A DNA stretch of 64,000 bases, from positions 1-64,000 of the forward strand of contig JBGPOP010000016.1 of NCBI GenBank assembly GCA_041488095.1, read 5' to 3'. A model generated the notes under the pieces. The model made no database searches. It was given only the letters and a program-made list of their open reading frames with translations, and was not told the origin of the DNA. The first letter of the stretch is position 1. Each line of letters starts with the position of its first letter. Shown here one piece after another: positions 17,046-24,541 of the stretch. This stretch comes from DASYPQ01 sp041488095 (GTDB taxonomy: Bacteria; Planctomycetota; UBA1135; GCA-002686595). The position numbers and the translations under genes were made by a program.

Positions 17046-18082
17046 TGGATGTCCTGGTCCTCGGCGTCAACGGCTTCATCGGGAGCCACCTGACCGAATC
17101 GATCCTCGAGCACACCGACTGGAAGATCTTCGGGATGGACCTCGAGTCCGACCGGGTGACGCGCTGGCTCGACCATCCCCGGTTCAAGTTCCTCGAGGGC
17201 GACATCTCGATCAACCACGAGTGGATCGAGTACCACGTGCGCAAGTGCGACGTGTGCCTGCCGCTCGTGGCGATCGCGACCCCCGCGACCTACGTCAAGG
17301 ACCCGCTGGCGGTGTTCGAGCTGGACTTCGAGCAGAACCTGCGCGTCGTGCGCCAGTGCGTGAAGTACCGGACCCGGGTCGTCTTCCCCTCGACCTCCGA
17401 GGTCTACGGGATGTGCGAGGACGACGAGTTCGACGAGGAGGTGAGCCCGCTCGTCTACGGCCCGGTGGCCAAGACCCGCTGGATCTACGCCTGCGCGAAG
17501 CAGCTCATGGACCGCGTGATCGTCGCGCTGGGGCGCGACCAGGCGCTGCAGTTCACCCTGTTCCGCCCGTTCAACTGGATCGGACCCGGCCTCGACTCGA
17601 TCCACGCGGCCAAGGAGGGCAGCTCCCGGGTCCTCACGCAGTTCCTGGGACACCTTCTGCGCGAGGAGACGATCACGCTGGTCGACGGGGGCCGGCAGCG
17701 GCGCTGCTTCACGCATGTCGACGACGGGATCGACGGCCTGCTGCGGATCCTGCGCAACCAGGGCGGCCGGGCCGAGGGACGCATCTTCAACATCGGCCAT
17801 CCGGGGAACGACCGCTCGATCCGGGAGCTGGCCGAGACGATGGTGCGCGTGCTGGCCGAGTTCCCCCGATTCAAGGGCGTGGCCGCGCGAGCGCGGATCA
17901 TCGAGCAGTCGGCCGACGAGTACTATGGCCGCGAGTATCAGGACATCGTGCGCCGCGTGCCCTCGATCCGGCGCGCCCGGGAGCTCCTGGGGTGGGAGCC
18001 GAAGATCGGCTTCGAGGAGGCGATCCGACGCACGATCGCGCACTACATCGAGACCGACACGCTGCCCGACCACCGACCTTGA
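17045..18082 (+). CDS. arnA: UDP-glucuronate oxidative decarboxylase (ArnA C-terminal domain as a separate gene)
   Basis: A 345-residue short-chain dehydrogenase. VLVLGVNGFIGSHLTESIL is the NAD-binding start, and PSTSEVYGMCEDDEFDEE, SRVLTQFLGHLLREETITLVDGG and QRRCFTHVDDGIDGL match ArnA. The catalytic Tyr/Lys pair is in RWIYACAKQLMDRV. It oxidises UDP-GlcA at C4 and decarboxylates it to the UDP-4-keto-pentose used by ArnB. It is about as long as the ArnA C-terminal domain alone. The neighbouring formyltransferase and ArnB argue for ArnA rather than the UDP-xylose synthase relatives. Confidence 0.9.
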   Translation: MDVLVLGVNGFIGSHLTESILEHTDWKIFGMDLESDRVTRWLDHPRFKFLEGDISINHEWIEYHVRKCDVCLPLVAIATPATYVKDPLAVFELDFEQNLRVVRQCVKYRTRVVFPSTSEVYGMCEDDEFDEEVSPLVYGPVAKTRWIYACAKQLMDRVIVALGRDQALQFTLFRPFNWIGPGLDSIHAAKEGSSRVLTQFLGHLLREETITLVDGGRQRRCFTHVDDGIDGLLRILRNQGGRAEGRIFNIGHPGNDRSIRELAETMVRVLAEFPRFKGVAARARIIEQSADEYYGREYQDIVRRVPSIRRARELLGWEPKIGFEEAIRRTIAHYIETDTLPDHRP

Positions 18083-19797
18083 GCGCGGGGAGCGTCCTTC
18101 CGCGCCGGTCCTTCCTCCTCCGGCGTGCGCATCTCGTCGCGCTCGCGCTCGCGCTCGGCCTGGGTCTCGCGGGCATCTTCCAGCACGGACTGTGGACACC
18201 CGACGAGCCGCGCGAGGCGGAGATCGGGCGCGAGATGCTGCTCTCGGGCCTCTCGCCCCTGCCGACCCTGGGCGGCGCGCCTTTCGTCGAGAAGCCGCCG
18301 CTCTTCCCCTGGGCCATGGCCCTGGCTTATCGCGTCTTCGGGGTCTCCCCGGGCACGGCGCGGCTGCCGGCGGTGCTCTTCAGCATCGGCGCCCTCCTGG
18401 TCGCCTTCGAGCTCGGCCGGCGCGCGGGGGGGAGGCTCGCGGGGCTCTGCGCCGCTCTCGCGCTCGCGACCGGGGTCAAGTTCGCCGAGGTGAGCCACGC
18501 CTCGGTCAACGACACCGCGCTGACGTTCTTCGTGGGTGCCGGACACCTCGCCTTCCTCTCCGCGCGCGACGACCATCGCCTGGGACGGCGTTCCCTCGCG
18601 CTCCCGCTCGTCGGGCTGCTCGCGGGCTTCGCCTTCCTCACCAAGGCCTTCATCGGGCCGGTGCTGCTCATCGGTCCTCCGATCCTCGCGGCTGCGGTCT
18701 TGCGCGAGTGGGCGTTCCTGCGCCATGCGCTCGCCCGCGCAGCGCTGTGGTGCCCCGTCTTCGTCGCGCTCCTCGGCGTGCCGTGGATCTTCGCGCTCGT
18801 GAGGACCGCCGGCTGGGAACCGGTGCGCGTGTGCCTGATCGACAACACGATCGGCCGCGCGATGGGGGGCGGTGCGTATGCCACGTACGGTCACGCGCGC
18901 GGTCCGCTCGACTACCTGGCGACGTTTCCGGTGAGCTTCCTGCCGTGGACGCTCGCGATCCCGGCGGCGCTCGCCGGAGGGACCCTCTCCGGGGGATGGC
19001 GTGCGGGCCGGGCGAGAACCCTCGCCCTGGTCGCGCTCGCCGGCCTGGTGCTGCTCTCGATCCCCTCGGGCAAGCGCGACCTGTACGCGCTCCCTCTCTT
19101 CCCTGCGGCCGCGGTCGTCCCGGGGGTGTGGCTCTCGCGGGTCGGCTCGCGTCGCGGGAGCCGGTTCGACCGCGCGACGCTCTGGGCGCTCCTGGCCCTC
19201 CCCGTCCTGGCGTGGCTTTCCGCGGCCGCGGCGCTCGCCGCGGTCGCCTCGCACCGCGTCCCGCGCGGCGCGCTGGAGCTTGCGCTCGCGATCGAGCAGC
19301 GGTTCGGGAGCGGGCTCCTCTCCTTCGTCGCGGTGATGCTCGCGATCGGCGCGCTCGCGACCGCGACGCTCCTGCTGCTCGCGCGCCGGCTCCCGACCGG
19401 GCGCGTCGCGTTCCGTGCCGCGGCGGTCCTGTCCCTGTTCACGCTCGTCTTCCATGCGGGGCTGCGCCCGCTGATCGACCCGATCAAGGACTTGCGTGCG
19501 GGCTCGCTCGAGATCGCACGGGCGGTCCCCGCGGGCGAGCCGCTCCTCGGCTTCGCTCTGGACGAGACCACCCGCGCGGTCGTCCCCTTCTACACCGGGA
19601 GGATCCTGCGCGACGTCGATCGGCCCGAGCTCGCGCTCGCGGAGCTCGAGGCCGGGCCGTCGCGGCACCTCCTGGTCATGGAGAGCGCGGAACAGAAGCT
19701 CCCCGAGGAGGAGCGGCGGCGCCTGCGCCCGGTCGCGAGCGTCCGTCTCAGTGCAACCCGGTCGGTGACCCTCTACCGCTACGAGGCCGGCGGATGA
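18079..19797 (+). CDS. Polytopic glycosyltransferase, ArnT type (copy 3)
   Basis: A 572-residue membrane protein with about 12 hydrophobic helices. The first loop reads LWTPDEPREAEIGREM, with FVEKPPLFPW following, so the Asp-Glu pair and the EKPP element are intact. The start is TTG at 18079, overlapping the previous stop as TTGA; no ATG or GTG is in frame before the first conserved loop. It is translationally coupled to arnD (ATGA). The three ArnT-like genes here probably use different acceptors or sugars, but the sequence does not say which. Confidence 0.85.
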   Translation: MSAGSVLPRRSFLLRRAHLVALALALGLGLAGIFQHGLWTPDEPREAEIGREMLLSGLSPLPTLGGAPFVEKPPLFPWAMALAYRVFGVSPGTARLPAVLFSIGALLVAFELGRRAGGRLAGLCAALALATGVKFAEVSHASVNDTALTFFVGAGHLAFLSARDDHRLGRRSLALPLVGLLAGFAFLTKAFIGPVLLIGPPILAAAVLREWAFLRHALARAALWCPVFVALLGVPWIFALVRTAGWEPVRVCLIDNTIGRAMGGGAYATYGHARGPLDYLATFPVSFLPWTLAIPAALAGGTLSGGWRAGRARTLALVALAGLVLLSIPSGKRDLYALPLFPAAAVVPGVWLSRVGSRRGSRFDRATLWALLALPVLAWLSAAAALAAVASHRVPRGALELALAIEQRFGSGLLSFVAVMLAIGALATATLLLLARRLPTGRVAFRAAAVLSLFTLVFHAGLRPLIDPIKDLRAGSLEIARAVPAGEPLLGFALDETTRAVVPFYTGRILRDVDRPELALAELEAGPSRHLLVMESAEQKLPEEERRRLRPVASVRLSATRSVTLYRYEAGG

Positions 19798-20711
19798 CCG
19801 CTTCCCCGACCATCGGCCTCAAGATCGACGTGTGCACGCACGACGGGATGCGCGACGGCGTGCCGCGGCTGCTCGATCTGCTCGCGCGACACCGCGTGAA
19901 GGCCTCGTTCTTCCTCTCGTTCGGCCCCGACAATTCCGGGAAGGCGGTCCTCAACGTGCTGCGGCCTGGATTCCTGAAGAAGATGCTGCGCAGCTCGGCG
20001 CCCTCGCTGTACGGCCTGCGCACGATGCTCTCGGGAACCCTCCTGCCGGCGCGTCCGATCGCGACGCGGTATCCCGAGCTCGTGCGGCGCATCGCGGCCG
20101 AGGGCCACGAGGTCGCGGTGCACGCCTGGGACCACCGCCGCTGGCAGGATCACCTGGAGGGGATGGACGCGGCCGAGATCGGGAGCCACTTCGCACGCGC
20201 CTTCGAGGCCTTCGAGCGGATCCTCGGCCGGCGGCCGCGCGCCTGCGGAGCCGCGGCGTGGATCGTCACGCCGACGAGCCTCTCGGTCCAGGACGGGCTC
20301 GGCCTCGACTACGCCGGCGACCTCCGCGGTGGGCCGCCTTGCCGGCTCCGCGTCGGAGGCGTCGTGCTGCGCACGCCGCAGATCCCGACCGTCGGGCGCT
20401 GCATCGAGGAGCTGCTCACGCTCGGCCTGCGCGGCGAGGACGAGCTCCTGCGCGCGCTGCTCGGGGATCTCTCCGGAAGCGATCCGGCCGTGCTCGCCGT
20501 GCACGCGGAGGTCGAGGGGGGACCCTACCAGGCCGTGCTCGGCCGGCTGCTCGCGAAGCTCACCGCCGAGGGCGTGCGCCTCTCGACCCTGGCCGAGATC
20601 GCCGGCTCGATGCCGCCCGAGCGGCTGCCGGCGTGCGACCTCGCCTACGTCGAGCTGCCCGGGAGATCCGGACGGGTCGCGACCGCCGTGAAGCCGCGGG
20701 AGACGCCGTGA
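19794..20711 (+). CDS. arnD: 4-deoxy-4-formamido-L-arabinose-phosphoundecaprenol deformylase ArnD
   Basis: A 305-residue NodB-type polysaccharide deacetylase. ASFFLSFGPDNSGKAVLNVLRP, LRSSAPSLYGLRTMLSGTLLP, VHAWDHRRWQDHLEGM, and VHAEVEGGPYQ match ArnD of enterobacteria segment by segment. It removes the formyl group from the lipid-linked sugar. One key position differs: the first motif reads IDVCTHDG where E. coli has IDVDTFRG, so the second Asp, a likely metal ligand, is Cys (TGC codon). Activity might be altered. It is coupled at both ends by ATGA and GTGA overlaps. Confidence 0.9.
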   Translation: MTASPTIGLKIDVCTHDGMRDGVPRLLDLLARHRVKASFFLSFGPDNSGKAVLNVLRPGFLKKMLRSSAPSLYGLRTMLSGTLLPARPIATRYPELVRRIAAEGHEVAVHAWDHRRWQDHLEGMDAAEIGSHFARAFEAFERILGRRPRACGAAAWIVTPTSLSVQDGLGLDYAGDLRGGPPCRLRVGGVVLRTPQIPTVGRCIEELLTLGLRGEDELLRALLGDLSGSDPAVLAVHAEVEGGPYQAVLGRLLAKLTAEGVRLSTLAEIAGSMPPERLPACDLAYVELPGRSGRVATAVKPRETP

Positions 20712-21169
20712 ATCGAGTCGACGCCGAGCGATTGGAGACGCTGGTCGCGGCCGCACGGAAGAGCCCGCGCCTGCGGATGAACGACAACCTCCACAACCTG
20801 GAGGACGCGATCCACCGCCTGCTCAACGCGACCGAGCCGGGGACCTACGTGCAGCCGCACCGGCACCTCGCGCCACCCAAGGTCGAGACGCTGGCAGTCC
20901 TGTGCGGCCGCGGCGCGATCCTTCTCTTCGACGACGCCGGCCGCGTCATCGAGCGAGCCGTGCTCTCGCCGGGGGGGCCGACCTTCGTCGCCGAGGTCCC
21001 GGCCGGCGCGTGGCACACGCTGCTCGGACTCGAGCCCGGCACGGTGTGGTTCGAGGTCAAGGCGGGCCCGTACGCGCCTCCTCGAACCGAGGAGGTGGCG
21101 CCGTGGGCGCCCGTGCCCGGATCGCCCGAGGTCGCGCGCTACCTCGAGGTCCTATCCGGCCTGGCGTGA
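20708..21169 (+). CDS. WbuC-like cupin protein
   Basis: A 153-residue single-domain cupin. RMNDNLHNLEDAIHRLLNATEPGTYVQPHRH holds the WbuC-type N-terminus and the cupin metal motif, and AEVPAGAWHTLLGLEPGTVWFEVKAGPY is the second cupin motif. WbuC-family proteins lie in O-antigen clusters; no reaction is established. It is the last gene of the arn run and starts with GTG overlapping the arnD stop (GTGA). The gene ends 38 bases before tRNA-Sec. Confidence 0.78.
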   Translation: MNRVDAERLETLVAAARKSPRLRMNDNLHNLEDAIHRLLNATEPGTYVQPHRHLAPPKVETLAVLCGRGAILLFDDAGRVIERAVLSPGGPTFVAEVPAGAWHTLLGLEPGTVWFEVKAGPYAPPRTEEVAPWAPVPGSPEVARYLEVLSGLA

Positions 21170-21207
21170 ACGGACGGCGTCGGGCGTGTAGTCTGGGTGC
21201 TCCGCTC

Positions 21208-21305
21208 GGGAGTGGATCGGTGCTGGTGTGCCGCCCGGCCTTCAAAGCCGGTTGGGCTTCGTGAACAGCGGGGCCGGTGGGTTCGATTCCCATGCACTCC
21301 CGCCA
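21208..21305 (+). tRNA. selC: tRNA-Sec (anticodon UCA)
   Basis: A 98-nt tRNA with every selenocysteine-specific feature. The D stem is extended, CGGTGC pairing with GTGCCG around TGGT (6 bp). The anticodon stem CCGGC/GCCGG holds loop CTTCAAA with UCA at 21242-21244. The variable arm GGCTTCG/CGGGGCC is 7 bp, the T loop is TTCGATT on a 5-bp stem, and CCA is encoded (21303-21305). The long acceptor GGGAGTGG/GCACTCCC is 8 positions with a G-G mismatch at the eighth. selA and selD are in the window; selB is not. Confidence 0.95.
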
Positions 21306-21308
21306 CAC

Positions 21309-21324
21309 CCCGCCTGCCGGCGGG
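21309..21324 (+). terminator. GC-rich hairpin just after tRNA-Sec
   Basis: CCCGCC pairs with GGCGGG around TGCC, starting four bases after the encoded CCA. No U-tract follows, so it would be a non-canonical terminator or processing signal; it also lies before the convergent gene at 21331. Confidence 0.3.
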
Positions 21325-21330
21325 TGCGCG

Positions 21331-21543
21331 TCACCAGCGCAGAGCCAGCGCGGCGGCTCGCTCGCCCGCCGAGACGATCGCGAACGTGCGCAGGAAATGC
21401 AGCTGCGGGTTTCCGCCGCACAGCGGGCAGGTCACCGGTTCGGGAGGCGGATCATCGACAGGGCGCGCTCTCGAGCCCAGTCGCTCCGCCAGGACCCCGG
21501 CTGAGAGCAGGAGCAGAGCAGCGATCCAGGATGCCTTCTTCAT
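21331..21543 (-). CDS. Small exported CxxC protein, function unknown
   Basis: A 70-residue protein starting MKKASWIAALLLLSAGVLAERLG, a signal peptide or anchor, followed by VDDPPPEPVTCPLCGGNPQLHFLRTFAIVSAG. The CPLCGG knuckle suggests a zinc or redox site. A TTGCGC-N16-TAGCCT promoter-like pair lies just before the ATG, which supports expression. It is convergent with tRNA-Sec. No family is recognised. Both cysteines are TGC, so it is not a selenoprotein. Confidence 0.5.
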   Translation of the reverse strand: MKKASWIAALLLLSAGVLAERLGSRARPVDDPPPEPVTCPLCGGNPQLHFLRTFAIVSAGERAAALALRW

Positions 21544-21553
21544 GATGATTTCC

Positions 21554-21581
21554 AGGCTAGCCACTTTCTCGATCGGCGCAA
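21554..21581 (-). promoter_or_regulatory. Putative promoter of the small CxxC protein gene
   Basis: On the minus strand, TTGCGC (21581-21576) and TAGCCT (21559-21554) are 16 bases apart, and the ATG is about ten bases further on, giving a very short leader. Confidence 0.35.
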
Positions 21582-22088
21582 GACCCCCTTAGTCCGTAGA
21601 GTTTCGGGGCAATGGCTGGCAGGGCTCCCCCCAGGCAGTACGGGTTGATGAAGTCCGACCCCGGGGGTCTTCTCGTTCGACGCCGCCTGCGCGCCCCGGG
21701 TCTCGCGATGCGAAAGCTCCCGGGTTCCTCCCGATCGACCTCTGCGATCTCGCGAGGAGCTCCGCGGAACGCTCGTCCTGCGCCCCGCGCAGCGCCTGTC
21801 GATCCTCCCGGTGACTCCCTGGGAGTGGCGCTGCGTGCTGCGCCTTGGAGGGCTCGATCCGGATGCGTTCCGAGGTCTCAACTCGTTGGGTCCTAACGGT
21901 TTGAGTGGAGGCCTCGGTCTCGGCTGGGGGGCCCCGGGCGAGACACCAGTCCCAACTGGCAGCGCCCAGAGGCTTGATCCCGGGCGTGGAATGTGGCCTA
22001 CAGGTGCGCTTTCCAGGCCCCTGCGAGGCCCGCCGGGGAGGCTGGAAGCACCCGAGGACCCACCGGAGAAGATCAGGAAAGCCACGCG
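21582..22088. other. About 500-bp non-coding stretch with hairpins (candidate structured RNA)
   Basis: No frame in this stretch has coding character: the open frames have no recognisable motif and skewed Arg/Pro/Ser/Gly composition. It holds several inverted repeats, including GACCCCGGGGGTC at 21657-21669, GTCTCG pairing with CGAGAC across about 21917-21942, and CCAGT/ACTGG just after it. I compared it by eye with RNase P, 6S, SRP and tmRNA and found no match. It may be an unannotated RNA, a long leader for the H1-like gene, or simply spacer. Confidence 0.35.
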
Positions 22089-22277
22089 ATGAGCCAGAAC
22101 TACGAGCGCCTGGTGCAGGTCGTCAACGACGCGCGCGTCGAAATCGAGAAGGCCGAGACGGGCAACAAGGCCGCCACCTCCCGCGTACGGAAGGCGATGC
22201 AGGACGTCAAGAACATCGCCCAGGACATCCGCAAGGAGATGCTGGAGGTGCGTGACGCGGGCGGCAAGAAGACCTGA
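22089..22277 (+). CDS. Histone H1-like (Hc1-type) small DNA-binding protein
   Basis: A 62-residue protein: MSQNYERLVQVVNDARVEI, then ETGNKAATSRVRKAMQDVKNIAQDIRKEM. The NKAATSRVRKAMQ core is the hallmark of the short Hc1 / histone H1-like family found in Chlamydiae, Bacteroidetes and Planctomycetota, thought to bind DNA non-specifically. It lacks the Lys/Ala-rich tail of chlamydial Hc1. It overlaps the start of the phosphatase gene by 26 bases. Confidence 0.7.
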   Translation: MSQNYERLVQVVNDARVEIEKAETGNKAATSRVRKAMQDVKNIAQDIRKEMLEVRDAGGKKT

Positions 22278-22929
22278 CCTCGCCACTCGGCGCGCTCTGG
22301 CGCTCGGCCTGCCTCTTCTGTCCGTTCTGGGATTGCGCGGGCTGGAATGGGTTCGCCGCGCGCAAGGGAGCCCGGCGCGTGGGCGGGGGGAGGGAAGGGT
22401 CCTCGCGACCGCGATCCTGCTCCGTCACGCCGAGAAGGACCCCGGCGCGGATCCCAGCGACCCGGGCCTCTCCGGGGCCGGGAGGAAGCGCGCCCAGGCG
22501 CTTTCGAGGCTGCTCGCGCGCGCGGGGGTCAGCCACCTCTTCGCGAGCGAGTTCCACCGCACGCGTGAGACGCTGGAGCCGCTCGCGCAGGCCGGGAACC
22601 TGAAGGTCGAAATCGTCCGGGCCGCCAACACAGCCGAGCTCGCCGCACGGATCGAGGCGCTGCCGGTCGGATCCGTCAGCGTCGTGGCGGGACACTCGAA
22701 CACGATCCCGGCACTCGCACAGGCCCTGGGTGGCGAGATCGCGAATCTGGAGAGCACACCGCAGGGCCCGGCGCTCTCCGAGAAGGACTACGGCCGGCTC
22801 TTCGTGGTGACGCTCGGGCCCGAGATCCGCGGGGAAGCCCCGGTCGGGGAACCGCCCGCAGGGAACCCCCCGGGGAAGCTTCCCGTGAAACGGGACACCG
22901 CCGTGCTCGAGCTCGCTTACGGCGAGTGA
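22252..22929 (+). CDS. Histidine phosphatase superfamily protein (SixA/PGM-like)
   Basis: A 225-residue protein with a hydrophobic N-terminus (about 12-30), so it may be membrane-anchored or exported. AILLRHAEKDPGADPSDPGLSGAGRKRA carries the catalytic RHA(E) motif, ASEFHRTRETLEPLA the RTR motif, and VSVVAGHSNTIPALA the second histidine. The substrate is unknown; the family includes protein-phosphohistidine and sugar phosphatases. The GTG at 22252 lies inside the previous gene, and a later start is possible. Confidence 0.8.
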   Translation: MTRAARRPDLATRRALALGLPLLSVLGLRGLEWVRRAQGSPARGRGEGRVLATAILLRHAEKDPGADPSDPGLSGAGRKRAQALSRLLARAGVSHLFASEFHRTRETLEPLAQAGNLKVEIVRAANTAELAARIEALPVGSVSVVAGHSNTIPALAQALGGEIANLESTPQGPALSEKDYGRLFVVTLGPEIRGEAPVGEPPAGNPPGKLPVKRDTAVLELAYGE

Positions 22930-23780
22930 TCGGGGCGAGAGCGCGGCTCGAAGACTTCGATCGGCGCTGCGTCGGACGGCACGAGTCCCGCCTCCCTCGC
23001 GATCTCCCCGAGCTTGCGGAGAGCGTTCGCGCCCTCCGCCCCGAGATCCCTCGTCCAGGCGTTGACGTACAGATCGACGTGCTTCCAGAGCACGAGGTCG
23101 TCCATCTCCTGGGCGTGGCGCCGCATCGTCGCGAGCGCCTCCTCCCGATGCGACCGGGCGTGCTCGAGCGAGCCTCGGATCGCGAGCGTGAGGCGCGCGA
23201 GCGTGTCCTCGCCGAGATCGCGCCGCGCCAGGATCCCGCCGAGCGGCAGCGGCAGGCGCGTCCGTCGCTCCCAGGTGTCGCCCAGATCCTCGACCAGCGC
23301 GAGACCGCGCTCCTGGAAGGTGAAGCGCGCTTCGTGGATGCACACGCCGAAATCGGCCTCGCCGCGCTGGAGCCGCGGGAGGATGTCGGAGAAGACGGCC
23401 TGCTCGACGTGGCCCTCGCGCGGGTGGAAGAGGCGGTAGACCAGGTGCGCGGTCGTCCCCTCGCCCGGGCACAGCACGCGCGCTTCGGGGAAGAGGCCCC
23501 GCGCGCGGCTTCCGGAGAGCAGGAGCGGCCCGACGCCGAAGCCCAGGGCCGAGCCGGAGGGCAGGACGACGGCGCCGGGAGGAAGGCGCAAGGCGGCGTG
23601 AAAGCTGCACTTGGCTGCGTCGAGCTCGCCGCGGGCGAAGCCGCGGTTCAGCTCCTCGACGTCGGCGAGCTCGATCGCGAGGTCGAGCCCGCGCGGGTCG
23701 ACGCGGCGTTCGATCAACCCGTGGAAGACGAACGTGTCGTTGGGGCAGGGCGAGATTCCGATCCTCAGCCGCCGGGTCAT
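22917..23780 (-). CDS. mqnD: 1,4-dihydroxy-6-naphthoate synthase MqnD
   Basis: A 287-residue periplasmic-binding-fold enzyme without a signal peptide. RIGISPCPNDTFVFHGLIERRVD is the diagnostic MqnD start, followed by ELNRGFARGELDAAKCSFHAA and GVCIHEARFTFQERGLALVEDLGDTWE, which matches the catalytic His region. MqnD converts cyclic dehypoxanthinyl futalosine to 1,4-dihydroxy-6-naphthoate in the futalosine menaquinone route. It overlaps mqnB by four bases (ATGA), so the two are co-expressed. The other mqn genes are not in the window. Confidence 0.93.
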   Translation of the reverse strand: MTRRLRIGISPCPNDTFVFHGLIERRVDPRGLDLAIELADVEELNRGFARGELDAAKCSFHAALRLPPGAVVLPSGSALGFGVGPLLLSGSRARGLFPEARVLCPGEGTTAHLVYRLFHPREGHVEQAVFSDILPRLQRGEADFGVCIHEARFTFQERGLALVEDLGDTWERRTRLPLPLGGILARRDLGEDTLARLTLAIRGSLEHARSHREEALATMRRHAQEMDDLVLWKHVDLYVNAWTRDLGAEGANALRKLGEIAREAGLVPSDAAPIEVFEPRSRPDHSP

Positions 23781-24421
23781 CGCGCCAGGTCCCACTCGCC
23801 TTCGCGCAAGAGGTCGAGCGCCTTCGCGCGCGCCGCGGCCAGGGCCGAGCGGATCTTCCAGCCCGATCGGTCGCGGTCGCCGGCAGCGTTCGAGATCCCG
23901 CGGACGATGACCAGCGGGACGGCGGCGAGCGCGCACGCCACGGCGACGCCGTAGCCCTCCATGTCCTCGGCGATCGCGTCGGGGAACCGATGGCGCCGCT
24001 CCGCGGTTTGCGCGAGGGAGTCGGATGGCGCGAGGACCGTCAGAAGAAGCCTCCCGTCCGCTTCCGCCGATCCGCCGGCACGCGGGATCGCGAGGTCGAT
24101 CGTCTCGCGGATGCCGGGTGCCTGTGCGAACCCGGCCGTCTCGAGCCCGTCGATCGCCACGCGCGCGACCCGGACGGCGGAGCCGACGGGGAGTGCGGCG
24201 ACATCGAGGCTCGCCGCGATCCCGAGCAGGAGGATCCGCGCGGGGGAGAGCCTCTCGATCAGGGCCGAGGTGCGAGCTGCCGCGGCGATCGGGCCGAAGC
24301 CGCAGCATTTCTCGAGCGCGAGTCCGGGCTCGAAGCCTCCCAGCTCAGCCAGCTCGCGTGCCTCGAGCCTGGTCGGGACCAGGAGCAGGGTCGGGGCTCC
24401 GCTGCCGGCGCGGATGGGCAT
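23777..24421 (-). CDS. mqnB: Futalosine hydrolase MqnB
   Basis: A 214-residue nucleoside-phosphorylase-fold enzyme. TLLLVPTRLEARELAELGGF begins the fold, GIAASLDVAALPVGSAVRV is typical, AEDMEGYGVAVACALAAVP holds the catalytic Glu/Met region and IVRGISNAAGDRDRSGWKI the conserved end. It removes hypoxanthine from futalosine or a related deoxyfutalosine in menaquinone synthesis. The ATG at 24421 is preferred to an upstream one at 24457 because a promoter-like pair covers that interval. It is upstream of and coupled to mqnD. Confidence 0.88.
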   Translation of the reverse strand: MPIRAGSGAPTLLLVPTRLEARELAELGGFEPGLALEKCCGFGPIAAAARTSALIERLSPARILLLGIAASLDVAALPVGSAVRVARVAIDGLETAGFAQAPGIRETIDLAIPRAGGSAEADGRLLLTVLAPSDSLAQTAERRHRFPDAIAEDMEGYGVAVACALAAVPLVIVRGISNAAGDRDRSGWKIRSALAAARAKALDLLREGEWDLAR

Positions 24422-24427
24422 GGGATC

Positions 24428-24457
24428 AGTGTCCGCGGCCCGCGCGGTCCGCGTCAA
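24428..24457 (-). promoter_or_regulatory. Putative promoter of mqnB-mqnD
   Basis: On the minus strand TTGACG (24457-24452) and GACACT (24433-24428) are 18 bases apart, just before the mqnB ATG. The -35 is good and the -10 is moderate. Confidence 0.35.
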
Positions 24458-24541
24458 CCGTCGCGCCGAGCACGGCCTGTGTCCCCGCGGAACGCTCGCG
24501 CAGCGGTTCTGCTAGGCTCCCGCAACCCTCGCGCACCCGAC

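Noticed and set aside
19827..19838. Selenocysteine in ArnD at the Asp-to-Cys position
   Set aside because: The codon is TGC, so it is cysteine.
21582..22088. RNase P RNA, 6S, SRP or tmRNA
   Set aside because: None of the diagnostic conserved sequences (for example the GAGGAAAGTCC of RNase P) is present on either strand.
21811..22092. Possible 93-residue ORF before the H1-like gene
   Set aside because: No motif, odd composition, no ribosome site; it lies in the hairpin-rich stretch.
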